Positions 56,017-64,000 of a stretch of DNA of 64,000 bases are shown one piece after another. How positions within the stretch are numbered: position 1 is the first letter of the stretch; every line of letters begins with the position of its first letter. The stretch spans positions 2,170,001 through 2,234,000 of the forward strand of contig NZ_CP082205.1 in the NCBI RefSeq assembly GCF_019856455.1, read 5' to 3'. The notes below the pieces were generated by a model. The model searched no databases. It was not told the DNA's origin and was given only the letters and a program-made list of their open reading frames with translations. A program made the position numbers and the translations under genes. The stretch is from Streptococcus suis (GTDB lineage: Bacteria > Bacillota > Bacilli > Lactobacillales > Streptococcaceae).

Positions 56017-57302
56017 TTATTAAGCTCCTCTTCCTCAAGAATTTTCTCCAAGGTAAAATGTTCAAATTGATCACGATTGATTTTCTGCAAAAAATCGCTT
56101 GGTGTACTAGCATGATGTAATAGCTGAAATAATTTTTGAACTGTACGCCGTTGAAAAATTCCACCCGCAGCATAATTGGCTAAAGTGCTATCATAAATGG
56201 CACGCGCTTTTATACGTGGATAATAGGCCCATATAAAAATTGTTTCAACAATATCTTTATCTAAAGCTCCCTGACCAAACCTATCCACAAAAAGCAATAC
56301 TAGATTATCGAATAAATTACGATTCCGGTTATAACGTTGTTTAGTAGAATGTAAAATCTTTAGCATTTTGGAGTCTAGACTGAGACTTTCAAACCAAGTT
56401 TCTCTATTTTGAATCATTTTATGTGACTGATTAATGTAAGAGAAAAAGTACTCTCCATCAATAATTGGCATCGTTAAAGAAATAGGATAATCAATATTTT
56501 GTTCTTTTAATAGTCTAAAAAGATTCAGATAAGGGTAATCATTATGATGTAAACCGACACCTTTAAAATCATCGATAAAATCTTCTGTAAAGCGAAGGTA
56601 TGAACCTTGACGACGCTTAGTCAACCCAGTTTCACCAATTGACCACCGTCGTACTCTAAAAAGATATTGGTTAAATAAGTCTTTTAAATTGACCTTTTCG
56701 TCTGTAACAATTTTTTCCCAATTTTCGATCAAATCTTCACTGATTTCAGAGGTATTTCTCAAATGATAGGCTTTAAGCAGGTCGTGTGGCTCTAAAGCTT
56801 TTCCCCGATTATTTTGAGAATCAAAAAGTTGGAAAGCTTCAGATAATCGATTATGTGGCATTGTAATAACAGCAATTTCACAATTTTTAAGAAGAAAGTC
56901 ACAAACTTTTTGCGCCTTTTCATCATCTAGGTCAATCAGTATTTTCCACTCTTCAAAATTTTCCTTAGCATGTTGACACGAAACCACGTCAAATTTTTGA
57001 TTCAGTAACTGCTGAGCACCGATGTAGTCATTCAACTTTCCTAAAGCCTGTAAAAATAATGCAACGGAGATAGTCCGCTGTTGTCCATCAACAATATCTA
57101 AAGTTTGTTTTTTATCATGTAAAATAAGAGAACCAACTTGATAAATGTCCTTTTTAGAGTCTATAACTTCTTTGACATCATAGAATAAGTGGCGAATGTG
57201 TTTACGTTGCCATTTATAAGGGCGTTGATAATTTGGGATATGGAGCCTATTGTCCTTCAAAAGTTCCTCTAACGTCATATGCCTCAAAGTAATATCAGTC
57301 AT
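56013..57302 (-). CDS. DUF262 protein without nuclease domain (partner)
   Basis: 429 residues: HIPNYQRPYKW at 21-31 and DIVDGQQRTISVALFLQALG at 69-88. A middle helical region with FQLFDSQNNRGKALEPHDLL (the D/N...R.G..L motif typical of DUF262), and no HNH motif at the end. Translationally coupled to the HNH-bearing partner, so probably the regulatory or sensing subunit. AGGAGAATAAGTAG precedes the ATG. Confidence 0.83.
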   Translation of the reverse strand: MTDITLRHMTLEELLKDNRLHIPNYQRPYKWQRKHIRHLFYDVKEVIDSKKDIYQVGSLILHDKKQTLDIVDGQQRTISVALFLQALGKLNDYIGAQQLLNQKFDVVSCQHAKENFEEWKILIDLDDEKAQKVCDFLLKNCEIAVITMPHNRLSEAFQLFDSQNNRGKALEPHDLLKAYHLRNTSEISEDLIENWEKIVTDEKVNLKDLFNQYLFRVRRWSIGETGLTKRRQGSYLRFTEDFIDDFKGVGLHHNDYPYLNLFRLLKEQNIDYPISLTMPIIDGEYFFSYINQSHKMIQNRETWFESLSLDSKMLKILHSTKQRYNRNRNLFDNLVLLFVDRFGQGALDKDIVETIFIWAYYPRIKARAIYDSTLANYAAGGIFQRRTVQKLFQLLHHASTPSDFLQKINRDQFEHFTLEKILEEEELNK

Positions 57303-57315
57303 TCTACTTATTCTC

Positions 57316-57435
57316 CTATTTTTTCTCTACACTTGCATTCGGAATCATTTTCGCATGCATTTCCGCAGCTGTTTTATCGTAAAACGGTCCTGCAATCGTA
57401 TTTCCAAATTGATCTACCACAATCCATTCTTGCAT
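57316..57435 (-). CDS. Small ORF heading the DUF262 operon
   Basis: 39 residues from an ATG with an excellent GAAAGGAGGGAAGTAT ribosome-binding site; MQEWIVVDQFGNTIAGPFYD then KTAAEMHAKMIPNASVEKK and TAG 13 bp before the first DUF262 gene. It reads like a small folded domain (beta hairpin plus helix). No family recognised. Confidence 0.7.
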   Translation of the reverse strand: MQEWIVVDQFGNTIAGPFYDKTAAEMHAKMIPNASVEKK

Positions 57436-57518
57436 ATACTTCCCTCCTTTCAATCAAGAGTTATAGTACTGATACAACCATTCTAATACACAGAGTGGAC
57501 AAATAGTGTCCCATATAT

Positions 57519-58469
57519 CTAATTTTTATAGTTTTCTTGCATATTTTTGAGAAAATGTTTCATATCTTCTACAAGTGAACTAGGAGAAAGTACAGTGAGG
57601 GCATCAGCCTGACTCAGCAACCAAGGTTTTAAGCCTGGTGTATCTTGACTTACAAATTCAATGATGTTGCCTTCGGAGTTGATTTCGATAATCTTTGCTG
57701 TCGGAAATTGATCCAAGACAATGGTCGGATCATAGCTAAATCTAACTCTTATGGTCAGTTCCCGTCCCATAAAAGAATCCAGGCGCTTATTCCGCACTTC
57801 GCCATCTCGAAACTTTTTGCCATAAGAAATAGCTGGCTTCTTCTCAGTCGAAAGTTTCCAGTCTAAAATCCTATCTAACTTTAAAGTCATATAGGATGAA
57901 TGTTTTAGATTATAAGCTACAAGGTAAAAGTAATGACTATCGTAGTAGAGTGACACAGGAAAAACTGTGTGTTTCTTTTCTACATTGTAGGGAGATTGGT
58001 AGCGAATATCTAATACCAATTCCTTACGAATGGCCTCTGACCATTCCCAAATCTTATCAATTCTGTTTTGAGTATCTGAAAGCGGGGCATAGTTTAATAG
58101 TTCACTAGCGATGATGGTAGAAATTTCTTTCTGCTCATCTTTCGATACCAGAGCAAACAAGCTATCTAAAACAGCCTTATTTTCTTCCTTATTCAAAGCA
58201 CGATTTTCTAGCAAAATCTTAGAAATGGTTAGAATTTCCTTTTTGTTAAAAAGAGACTTCCCTTTTAAAAAGCGAGTATGGTGCTTAGAATCATAGGTTA
58301 ACTCTGCTGCAATCATCGGCTGACTTTCGATAAATCCTCCTAGTAGAGCAAAATCTCTCTGAATTGTCTTCTCACTAACTCCAAATTCATCTGCCAACTG
58401 TGACTTTTTCAGATATGATCCTGATTGCAAACGTAAAAATATGATTAGTAGTCTTTCTTGGTCGTTCAT
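57519..58469 (-). CDS. WYL-domain transcriptional regulator
   Basis: 316 residues. N-terminal HTH (YLKKSQLADEFGVSEKTIQR DFALL), then a WYL domain (VFPVSLYYDSHYFYLVAYNL, MTLKLDRILDWKLS) and a C-terminal WCX-like extension. WYL regulators frequently control phage-defence operons (BrxR, CapW). It lies immediately upstream of the DUF262 operon in the same orientation and is probably its regulator. Confidence 0.85.
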   Translation of the reverse strand: MNDQERLLIIFLRLQSGSYLKKSQLADEFGVSEKTIQRDFALLGGFIESQPMIAAELTYDSKHHTRFLKGKSLFNKKEILTISKILLENRALNKEENKAVLDSLFALVSKDEQKEISTIIASELLNYAPLSDTQNRIDKIWEWSEAIRKELVLDIRYQSPYNVEKKHTVFPVSLYYDSHYFYLVAYNLKHSSYMTLKLDRILDWKLSTEKKPAISYGKKFRDGEVRNKRLDSFMGRELTIRVRFSYDPTIVLDQFPTAKIIEINSEGNIIEFVSQDTPGLKPWLLSQADALTVLSPSSLVEDMKHFLKNMQENYKN

Positions 58470-58502
58470 ATAAGCCTCAATTCTAACAAGATTATACCAC
58501 TC

Positions 58503-59033
58503 TTAACAAGTCAAATTCAATAAATTTCCTTGGTAGAGAATCTTGCTTAATGAGTCGTTTGAATTATCAAACTCGCAACCAGTTACCAGTAATTTTCCGC
58601 CTGTTTCTAGATAACTTTCCAAAATTCTTGCCAACTTCTTCTGAATCGCATCGGTACTATTATAAAATTCTTCAATATTTTCAATCATCACAACATCAAA
58701 TTCTTCTAGAAAATGAACATTTTGTACTATTTCTATAGCCAGACTGACTCCGACTACTCTTTTCACTTTCCTATTCATCTCTCGATAGTAAAATTCTATG
58801 TGGTCAACAAAGCTCTTTCTGATGTGATCAACATCTGAAATAATGTATAAAAGTTGTCCGATATAGCTCTTTTGTGGGATTCCAAAAAAATCACTCACTT
58901 CCCGATTGATACTGTCAAAAGAGCTTCTCACCTTGGTATCCGAGTCCAAATTTCTGTATAGCAAATCGATAAATATTTCTAAAATTTCCATATCATTAAA
59001 CACAGCGTTTTCGTTCAAACCATTGTTATTCAT
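58503..59033 (-). CDS. DnaA/AAA-like hypothetical protein
   Basis: 176 residues; ATG at 59033 after AGAAAGGAATTGCAC. FDVVMIENIEEFYNSTDAIQ KKLARILESYLETGGKLLVTG resembles the Walker B and sensor segment of DnaA-type AAA+ proteins, but there is no Walker A in the preceding residues (IPQKSYIGQLLYIISD). Possibly a degenerate ATPase partner of the AAA+ protein encoded just upstream. Function unknown. Confidence 0.6.
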   Translation of the reverse strand: MNNNGLNENAVFNDMEILEIFIDLLYRNLDSDTKVRSSFDSINREVSDFFGIPQKSYIGQLLYIISDVDHIRKSFVDHIEFYYREMNRKVKRVVGVSLAIEIVQNVHFLEEFDVVMIENIEEFYNSTDAIQKKLARILESYLETGGKLLVTGCEFDNSNDSLSKILYQGNLLNLTC

Positions 59034-59049
59034 GTGCAATTCCTTTCTT

Positions 59050-59350
59050 CTATCCCTGTAATCCAAAACCTATTAACCGTTGAGTTGATTCCAACTCTGA
59101 TAATTCTTGAATGGCGTCCTTAATATCAGCTTCTATTACGACATTCATCTCTGTTTCATCCAAATCCCTCTTACCTATCCTTTCCATTACCCGAGTCGCC
59201 TGTTGATACAAGATAGCTTCTATTAATTTACGAACATAGCGTCCATTACCAAAATATTCGGTTGTTCCAACTTTTGAAAAATGCGAACGCAATACCCTCT
59301 CACAACTAGATTCAATAGAATAGTCTTTTTTACTCAACATCATTCTAATA
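59050..59350 (-). pseudogene. C-terminal remnant of a CbxX/SpoVK-like AAA+ ATPase
   Basis: The frame encodes IRMMLSKKDYSIESSCERVL and FGNGRYVRKLIEAILYQQATRVMERIGK, the C-terminal lid of CbxX/CfqX-type AAA+ proteins. It is cut at 59350 by IS630 copy 2. Beyond that copy, 60476 to 60452 adds the codons IEQMNTKNN in frame, and there the IS4-type element begins; the N-terminal ATPase part is missing from the window. Confidence 0.75.
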
Positions 59351-59386
59351 CTGTTCAAAAAACAAAAACTAACGTATAATAGATTT

Positions 59387-59899
59387 ATGAAACTTACTAT
59401 CGAACAAACAAACGAATTAAAAACTTATTTGAAAGATAAAACCTATTCCCCATTTCATAGACGACTTCAAGTAATCCTGTTCAGAGCCGAAGGTCTCAGT
59501 TATAGAGAAATCACTAACCTTATCGGCTATTCAAAGTATACAATCTGGTCCTTACAAGGCAAGTATGAGCTTGGTGGGATTTCAGCTCTAGTAAGAGAAA
59601 CGCGAGGTGGACGGAACCGTCAATATTTAACCCTTCAAGAAGAGGAAGCATTTCTAAAAGAACAGTTAACAGCTTCACTAAATGGCGAATTTGTGACCAT
59701 AAACTCTCTCTACGAAACTTATCAGAAACGGGTTGGACACCCTACGACCAAGGAAGGATTCTATGCCCTTCTGAAACGCCATGGTTGGCGCAAAGTGACG
59801 CCAAGACCAGAACACCCTAAAAAAGCAGACGCCGAAACGATTCTAGCGTCTAAAAATAAAATCTTCATTCACGAAAATAGGAAAGCGCTTCAAGAATAG
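59387..59899 (+). CDS. IS630 transposase orfA, copy 2
   Basis: 170 residues, the same as copy 1 except Arg for Lys in LSYREITN. Complete. Confidence 0.88.
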   Translation: MKLTIEQTNELKTYLKDKTYSPFHRRLQVILFRAEGLSYREITNLIGYSKYTIWSLQGKYELGGISALVRETRGGRNRQYLTLQEEEAFLKEQLTASLNGEFVTINSLYETYQKRVGHPTTKEGFYALLKRHGWRKVTPRPEHPKKADAETILASKNKIFIHENRKALQE

Positions 59900-59924
59900 T
59901 CGTCGCTATCATAAAGTCAGACTA

Positions 59925-60422
59925 ATGTATCAAGATGAGGCGGGTTTCGGTCGGATTAGTAAAATTGGAAAGGCCTGGGCACCAAAAGGGGTGAGACCGC
60001 ATGTACATAGCCACTATATTCGTGAGTATCGCTATTGCTATGGTGCTATTGATGCCCATACAGGAGAGTCCTTCTTCATTATCGCTGGGGGTTGCAATAC
60101 AGATTGGATGAATGTTTTTCTCAAACAACTATCTGAAGCTTATCCTGACGATTATATTTTATTAGTGATGGACAATGCCGTTTGGCATAAATCAAGTACC
60201 TTAGAGAAACCACATAATATTGGTTTTGAGTTTATTCCTCCCTATACTCCTGAAATGAATCCAATTGAACAAGTTTGGGCTGAGATTCGAAAGAGAGGGT
60301 TTAAGAATAAAGCTTTTAAAACACTAGATGATGTGATAAACAAGCTTCAAGAAGTGATACGAGAGTTAGATTGGTCTATTTTAAAACCAATTGTTAGTAG
60401 ACGATGGTTAAAAAACACTTGA
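59925..60422 (+). CDS. IS630 transposase orfB (DDE domain), copy 2
   Basis: 165 residues, identical by eye to copy 1; DDE residues intact. The frame is open back to about 59870, overlapping orfA. Confidence 0.88.
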   Translation: MYQDEAGFGRISKIGKAWAPKGVRPHVHSHYIREYRYCYGAIDAHTGESFFIIAGGCNTDWMNVFLKQLSEAYPDDYILLVMDNAVWHKSSTLEKPHNIGFEFIPPYTPEMNPIEQVWAEIRKRGFKNKAFKTLDDVINKLQEVIRELDWSILKPIVSRRWLKNT

Positions 60423-60476
60423 TTGGTTTGTTTTTTGATTTTTGTTTAGTATTGTTTTTTGTATTCATTTGCTCGA

Positions 60477-61860
60477 TATTATGCTATTCTATAAGTGAAA
60501 TCTACAAGTGTTTGATATCGAACCTTCCTCCTCGCCTGTCTATCGGGTCGAATTGGACAGAGGTGGGATTGGATGTAGATTTCAACTTGCTTGGAAGGTA
60601 TTTGATGACGGAAAAATAGACGACAAATATAACAGGCATCCGAAAAGCTGATTTTGTATCTATACTTTGTTTTTCGCTCTGGAATGATGACCTTAGAAGT
60701 GGTCATTTTGACGGCATTGTGAAAAGTGAGACGAGCGAATATTTCCTGAAGAATACCTTCCAGCTTTTTAGCGTGAAAACTCACCAATCCAAGTGCATAT
60801 TTCAAGTGACGAAAAGCGGTCTCTATGCCCCATCTACGGGCATAGAGGCTTTTTATATAGTCTACAGGCTTATCGCAATTGGTCACGATAGTCTCGTATT
60901 TATCAGGGGCTATTTCAAATCGAACCATGCGAAAAGAAAGGGAGTAAAACTCTGCTTCAGCTCCCCTTTCCCATTCTTTAGATAGAAAATCAAAGGTTTG
61001 ATTACTGGGAATAAACTTGTATTGATTCCTATCTTTCAGGAGTTCTCTGGTCTCCTTATTGTGTCGGCGGGTTAATTTCAAGGTAAAGGATTCGGCGAAG
61101 GTTTCCGTAGAAGGCAGATCCAAACTTTGCTTCATACTGCTTTTCCCATCTCGAATCCGAAATTAGATAGAACCAGCCTTTTTCTTGACAATGTGCCATC
61201 AGATTATAAGATTCGTACCCCCTATCGGCCACAATGAGTGCTTGTTCGAAAGGGAGAATTCTCCATCATATCAATCAGAGCCTTCCGTTCATCAACATCT
61301 CGTCTCTTTTGAACCAAGGCATCACAATAGAGCTCGCTTTCCAAGTCGAAGAGGGCATTTAAGTGCAGGAGATTATAGGCTTTTTCACCTGATTTTGAAG
61401 GAAAATGAGAGGTTGTGTCCTCAGGAATGACTGGAATATGGATATCTGATCCATCTACAGCCAGAATAGGGCATTCTGTTTTTGGAAGAACAGCCTGTGT
61501 AAAATTTTTGAAGAGATCTTGAAAGGCTTGGTGCTTAATTTTATACCGATTTTGAACAAAAGCAACTTTAGAAATTGGAAAATTTTGATTGATGAGTTCT
61601 TTTGATAGCGTTTGACCGCCCATGTTTAGTATAGCGGAAACCATTTGTTGGAAGGAACTTTTTCTGGAACGGGTAAAGTCTTTATCTGGTTCGACGACAT
61701 AAGAAGAACTGTCGGATGAGAGTTGTGAGATGCAAGATTCTAGGACTGTTTGAATAGACTGAACCATAGGAAAACTCCTTTTTGATTTTAGTCTATCACT
61801 TTATCGAAAAATAAAAAGACCCTATCCAATAAAAATTGGAGCAGGAGTCTTAGCTTAATG
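60477..61860 (-). mobile_element. Decayed IS4-family insertion sequence
   Basis: About 1384 bp. Imperfect ends TATTATGCTA (60477-) and, inward on the minus strand, CATTAAGCTA (61860-61851). The transposase is encoded from about 61767 to 60479: AVDGSDIHIPVIPEDTTSHF (first Asp) and YARRWGIETAFRHLKYALGL (Y-R-E-K signature). Its frame is broken twice. Confidence 0.75.
60479..61767 (-). pseudogene. IS4-family transposase with two frameshifts
   Basis: Expected reading ENSPFEQALIVADRGYES is broken by an extra C near 61252 (TTTCGAACAAGC), and YLIRIRDGKSSMKQ by an extra T near 61158 (ATTTCGGATTCG). Deleting these restores one reading frame of about 430 residues. It therefore cannot make an active enzyme. 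Confidence 0.75.
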
Positions 61861-61915
61861 ACATTGTCTCCGCGGGGTCTTGCAGACGGCTAAGCCAAAA
61901 ATAAGAAAACAAATA

Positions 61916-61956
61916 ACGCACCAAAAATGGTGCGTCGTTCGTTTTTGTGTTATAAT
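61916..61956 (+). promoter_or_regulatory. pezAT promoter and operator
   Basis: ACGCACCA-AAAA-TGGTGCGT (61916-61935), a perfect 8-bp inverted repeat, precedes TGTTATAAT (TATAAT at 61951-61956). The palindrome overlaps the -35 position, as expected for PezA autorepression. Confidence 0.7.
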
Positions 61957-61984
61957 GAAAGCAAATATGAGGAGGTCTTTATCT

Positions 61985-62461
61985 ATGATTGGAGACAATA
62001 TAAAATCACTACGCCAGACACACGATTTAACACAACCAGAATTTGCTAAAATGGTCGGGATTTCACGCAATAGCCTGAGTCGTTATGAAAATGGAACCAG
62101 CACCGTTTCAACAGAACTCATTGATCGCATTTGTCAGAAATTTAACGTTTCTTATGTCGATATTGTAGGGGAGGATAAGATGCTAACACCTGTTGAAGAT
62201 TACCAATTGACTTTAAAAGTAGAAGTGATTAAAGAACGTGGAGCAGCCATTTTATCACAGCTTTATAGATACCAGGATAGTCAGGATATTGCTTTTGATG
62301 ATGAATCCAACCCTTGGATTCTCATGAGTGATGATTTGGCTGAATTGATCAATACGAAAATTTACCTTGTCGATACTTTCGATGAGATCGAGCGTTACAA
62401 TGGCTACTTAGACGGTATCGAGCGGATGTTGGACATGGTGTATCATCGGGTGGTGGCTTAA
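61985..62461 (+). CDS. pezA: PezA antitoxin / epsilon-type regulator
   Basis: 158 residues. N-terminal XRE HTH (IGDNIKSLRQTHDLTQPEFA KMVGISRNSLSRYENG) and C-terminal helical antitoxin domain. ATG at 61985 follows GAGGAGGTCTTTATCT. Known role: represses the operon and neutralises PezT. Stop and pezT start share TAATG. Confidence 0.93.
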   Translation: MIGDNIKSLRQTHDLTQPEFAKMVGISRNSLSRYENGTSTVSTELIDRICQKFNVSYVDIVGEDKMLTPVEDYQLTLKVEVIKERGAAILSQLYRYQDSQDIAFDDESNPWILMSDDLAELINTKIYLVDTFDEIERYNGYLDGIERMLDMVYHRVVA

Positions 62462-63234
62462 TGAGGTTGGAAGAATTTAGTGAGGTTGCATTTCAGAAGG
62501 CCTTGCAGCGAACCATTCGGGCTTTAACCCGAGGAAAGACGATTTCAAATCAACCGAAAGCCATTTTACTTGGTGGACAAAGCGGAGCTGGTAAGACGAC
62601 TATTCATCGTATCAAGCAAAAAGAATTTCAAGGTAATATCATTATCATCGATGGTGACAGCTACCGTTCTCAGCATCCCAATTACTTAGCCCTGCAAGAA
62701 AAGTATGGCAAGGACAGCGTGGACTATACCAAGGGATTTGCAGGAAAAATGGTAGAGCATCTGGTTGACGAACTCAGCACGCGGGGTTATCATTTGCTGA
62801 TTGAGGGAACCTTACGAACCACTCAAGTTCCTCGTCAGACTGCTCAATTATTAGCTTCTAAAGGTTACCAAGTTTCTTTAGCTGTTATTGGTACCAAACC
62901 AGAACTGTCCTATCTCAGCACCTTAATTCGTTACGAAGAACTTTATGCCATCGATCCCAATCAGGCCAGGGCAACACCAAAAGAACACCATGATGGGATT
63001 GTTGAGAACTTGGTTGATAACCTAAGTGAGTTAGAAAGAGAGCAACTCTTTGACCAGATTCAGATTTATCTGAGAGATCGAACTTGTATCTACGATTCTG
63101 AAACCGATAAAGGTTCCGCTGCAGAAGTGTTACAAGAATGCCTCTTTGGAAAATGGAGTAAAGTCGAGGAAGAGATGTGGAAGATGGGACAAGAGCGGTT
63201 AAGAGAGATTTCAGTAATAAAAGAAAATTTGTAG
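62461..63234 (+). CDS. pezT: PezT zeta-type toxin (UDP-GlcNAc kinase)
   Basis: 257 residues; zeta-toxin fold with Walker A GGQSGAGKTT at 38-47, IIDGDSYRSQHP with the catalytic Asp, and EGTLRTTQVPRQTAQLL. Zeta/PezT phosphorylate UDP-GlcNAc and block peptidoglycan synthesis. All motifs intact. It overlaps pezA by one base. Confidence 0.92.
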   Translation: MRLEEFSEVAFQKALQRTIRALTRGKTISNQPKAILLGGQSGAGKTTIHRIKQKEFQGNIIIIDGDSYRSQHPNYLALQEKYGKDSVDYTKGFAGKMVEHLVDELSTRGYHLLIEGTLRTTQVPRQTAQLLASKGYQVSLAVIGTKPELSYLSTLIRYEELYAIDPNQARATPKEHHDGIVENLVDNLSELEREQLFDQIQIYLRDRTCIYDSETDKGSAAEVLQECLFGKWSKVEEEMWKMGQERLREISVIKENL

Positions 63235-63244
63235 GAGATATGAT

Positions 63245-63525
63245 ATGTATTTAAAAGTTTGTCAATAAAAAATTATAGAAAATATAGCGAAGACGTTCAG
63301 ACTATTAACTTTGCTCATAGTAAATGGCCAGATAGGTCAGGTACTGAAACGGAAACAGAGTCGGAAAAGATAAGTATAACAGAAAAATATATATCAAAAA
63401 GTTCATCATTAATCGTAGGAAAAAATAATTCTGGTAAAAGTACAATTGTCAAATTATTAAACACACTACAAAATACCAAGTCAGGTAGTAGAAATGTTTT
63501 CAAGTATACAGATTTTAATTTAATA
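63245..63525 (+). pseudogene. N-terminal fragment of an OLD/SMC-like ATPase, cut by IS630 copy 3
   Basis: Frame from 63259 encodes LSIKNYRKYSEDVQTINFAH and SSSLIVGKNNSGKSTIVKLL, the Walker A of OLD/RecF-type ATPases. The expected start is the ATG at 63245 (GGAGATATG nearby) giving MYLK, but it is 14 bp from the TTG frame and so needs one more base; a 1-bp deletion is likely. At 63525 the insertion sequence begins. The fragment follows pezT by 10 bp. Confidence 0.7.
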
Positions 63526-64000
63526 CTCAACAAAAATCAAAATCAAACCAATCAAGTGTTTTTTAACCATCGTCTACTAACAATTGGTTTTAAAATAGAC
63601 CAATCTAACTCTCGTATCACTTCTTGAAGCTTGTTTATCACATCATCTAGTGTTTTAAAAGCTTTATTCTTAAACCCTCTCTTTCGAATCTCAGCCCAAA
63701 CTTGTTCAATTGGATTCATTTCAGGAGTATAGGGAGGAATAAACTCAAAACCAATATTATGTGGTTTCTCTAAGGTACTTGATTTATGCCAAACGGCATT
63801 GTCCATCACTAATAAAATATAATCGTCAGGATAAGCTTCAGATAGTTGTTTGAGAAAAACATTCATCCAATCTGTATTGCAACCCCCAGCGATAATGAAG
63901 AAGGACTCTCCTGTATGGGCATCAATAGCACCATAGCAATAGCGATACTCACGAATATAGTGGCTATGTACATGCGGTCTCACCCCTTTTGGTGCCCAGG
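63526..64000 (-). mobile_element. IS630-family insertion sequence, copy 3 (runs off window)
   Basis: Starts after TA (63524-63525) with CTCAACAAAAATC, the same end as copy 1, and continues with orfB (63552 onward) in the same orientation as copy 1, identical by eye through the DDE region. The right half lies outside the window. Confidence 0.88.

Larger units (their letters stand above)
59351..60449 (+). mobile_element. IS630-family insertion sequence, copy 2
   Basis: 1099 bp, TA on both sides (59349-59350, 60450-60451), ends CTGTTCAAAAAAC and GATTTTTGTTTAG. Opposite orientation to copy 1. Same two-ORF transposase with near identity. Confidence 0.9.

Noticed and set aside
60479-61767. Two separate IS4 genes
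   Set aside because: They are pieces of one transposase separated by single-base insertions; neither has a plausible independent start.

Overview
The window looks like a chromosome segment of a streptococcus, most likely Streptococcus suis. The support is low-GC DNA, the order mecA - tagO/rgpG - sufCD, a fused GlnH/P-type transporter, msmK, the pnp-cysE-cysS-mrnC block, rplM-rpsI and a PezAT toxin-antitoxin pair. Species assignment is inference from gene content and style. No rRNA or tRNA gene and no CRISPR array was seen.

Core regions. 1-5 kb holds the start of the Suf Fe-S operon, tagO/rgpG, mecA and uppP (Fe-S assembly, lipid-linked wall glycan initiation, proteolysis adaptor, lipid carrier recycling). 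5-7.5 kb is an amino-acid ABC importer. 7.5-18 kb is branched-chain amino acid synthesis (ilvB-ilvN-ilvC, ilvA, then ilvD on the other strand), with an exact CodY box beside the ilvB promoter. A membrane glycosyltransferase operon lies between ilvB and ilvD. 34-46 kb contains rplM-rpsI, degV, a broken rae1, rlmB, msmK, mrnC, cysS and cysE. 46-54 kb contains pnp, rpsO and a PyrR-controlled uracil permease.

Accessory regions. (a) At 18.2 kb, directly behind ilvD, a GT8 glycosyltransferase carries seven copies of a 5-bp repeat in its first codons and is out of frame as sequenced, which is a typical phase-variation switch. (b) 21.06-33.96 kb is an island bounded by 84-bp direct repeats of the 3' end of rpsI. 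It carries an AbrB-Doc toxin-antitoxin pair, an 18-copy 10-bp minisatellite, an AlbA/ATPase regulator, a KAP/YobI-like membrane NTPase cut by an IS630-type element, and a two-gene restriction-modification system whose methyltransferase motifs are split between the proteins. No integrase remains in it. (c) 48.9-51.6 kb is an apparent operon of a half-size ABC exporter, a PlcR/Rgg-type TPR regulator and a previously unmarked 24-residue secreted-peptide-like ORF overlapping the regulator stop; it looks like a self-contained quorum-sensing cassette. (d) 54.1-64 kb is a second defence and mobile region: two DUF262 proteins (one with an HNH-type C-terminus), a 39-residue ORF, a WYL regulator, remnants of AAA+ genes, two more copies of the IS630 element, a decayed IS4 element and PezAT followed by another broken ATPase.

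All coordinates, motifs and repeat counts were read by eye from the sequence. Family assignments rest on recognised motifs, not on searches.
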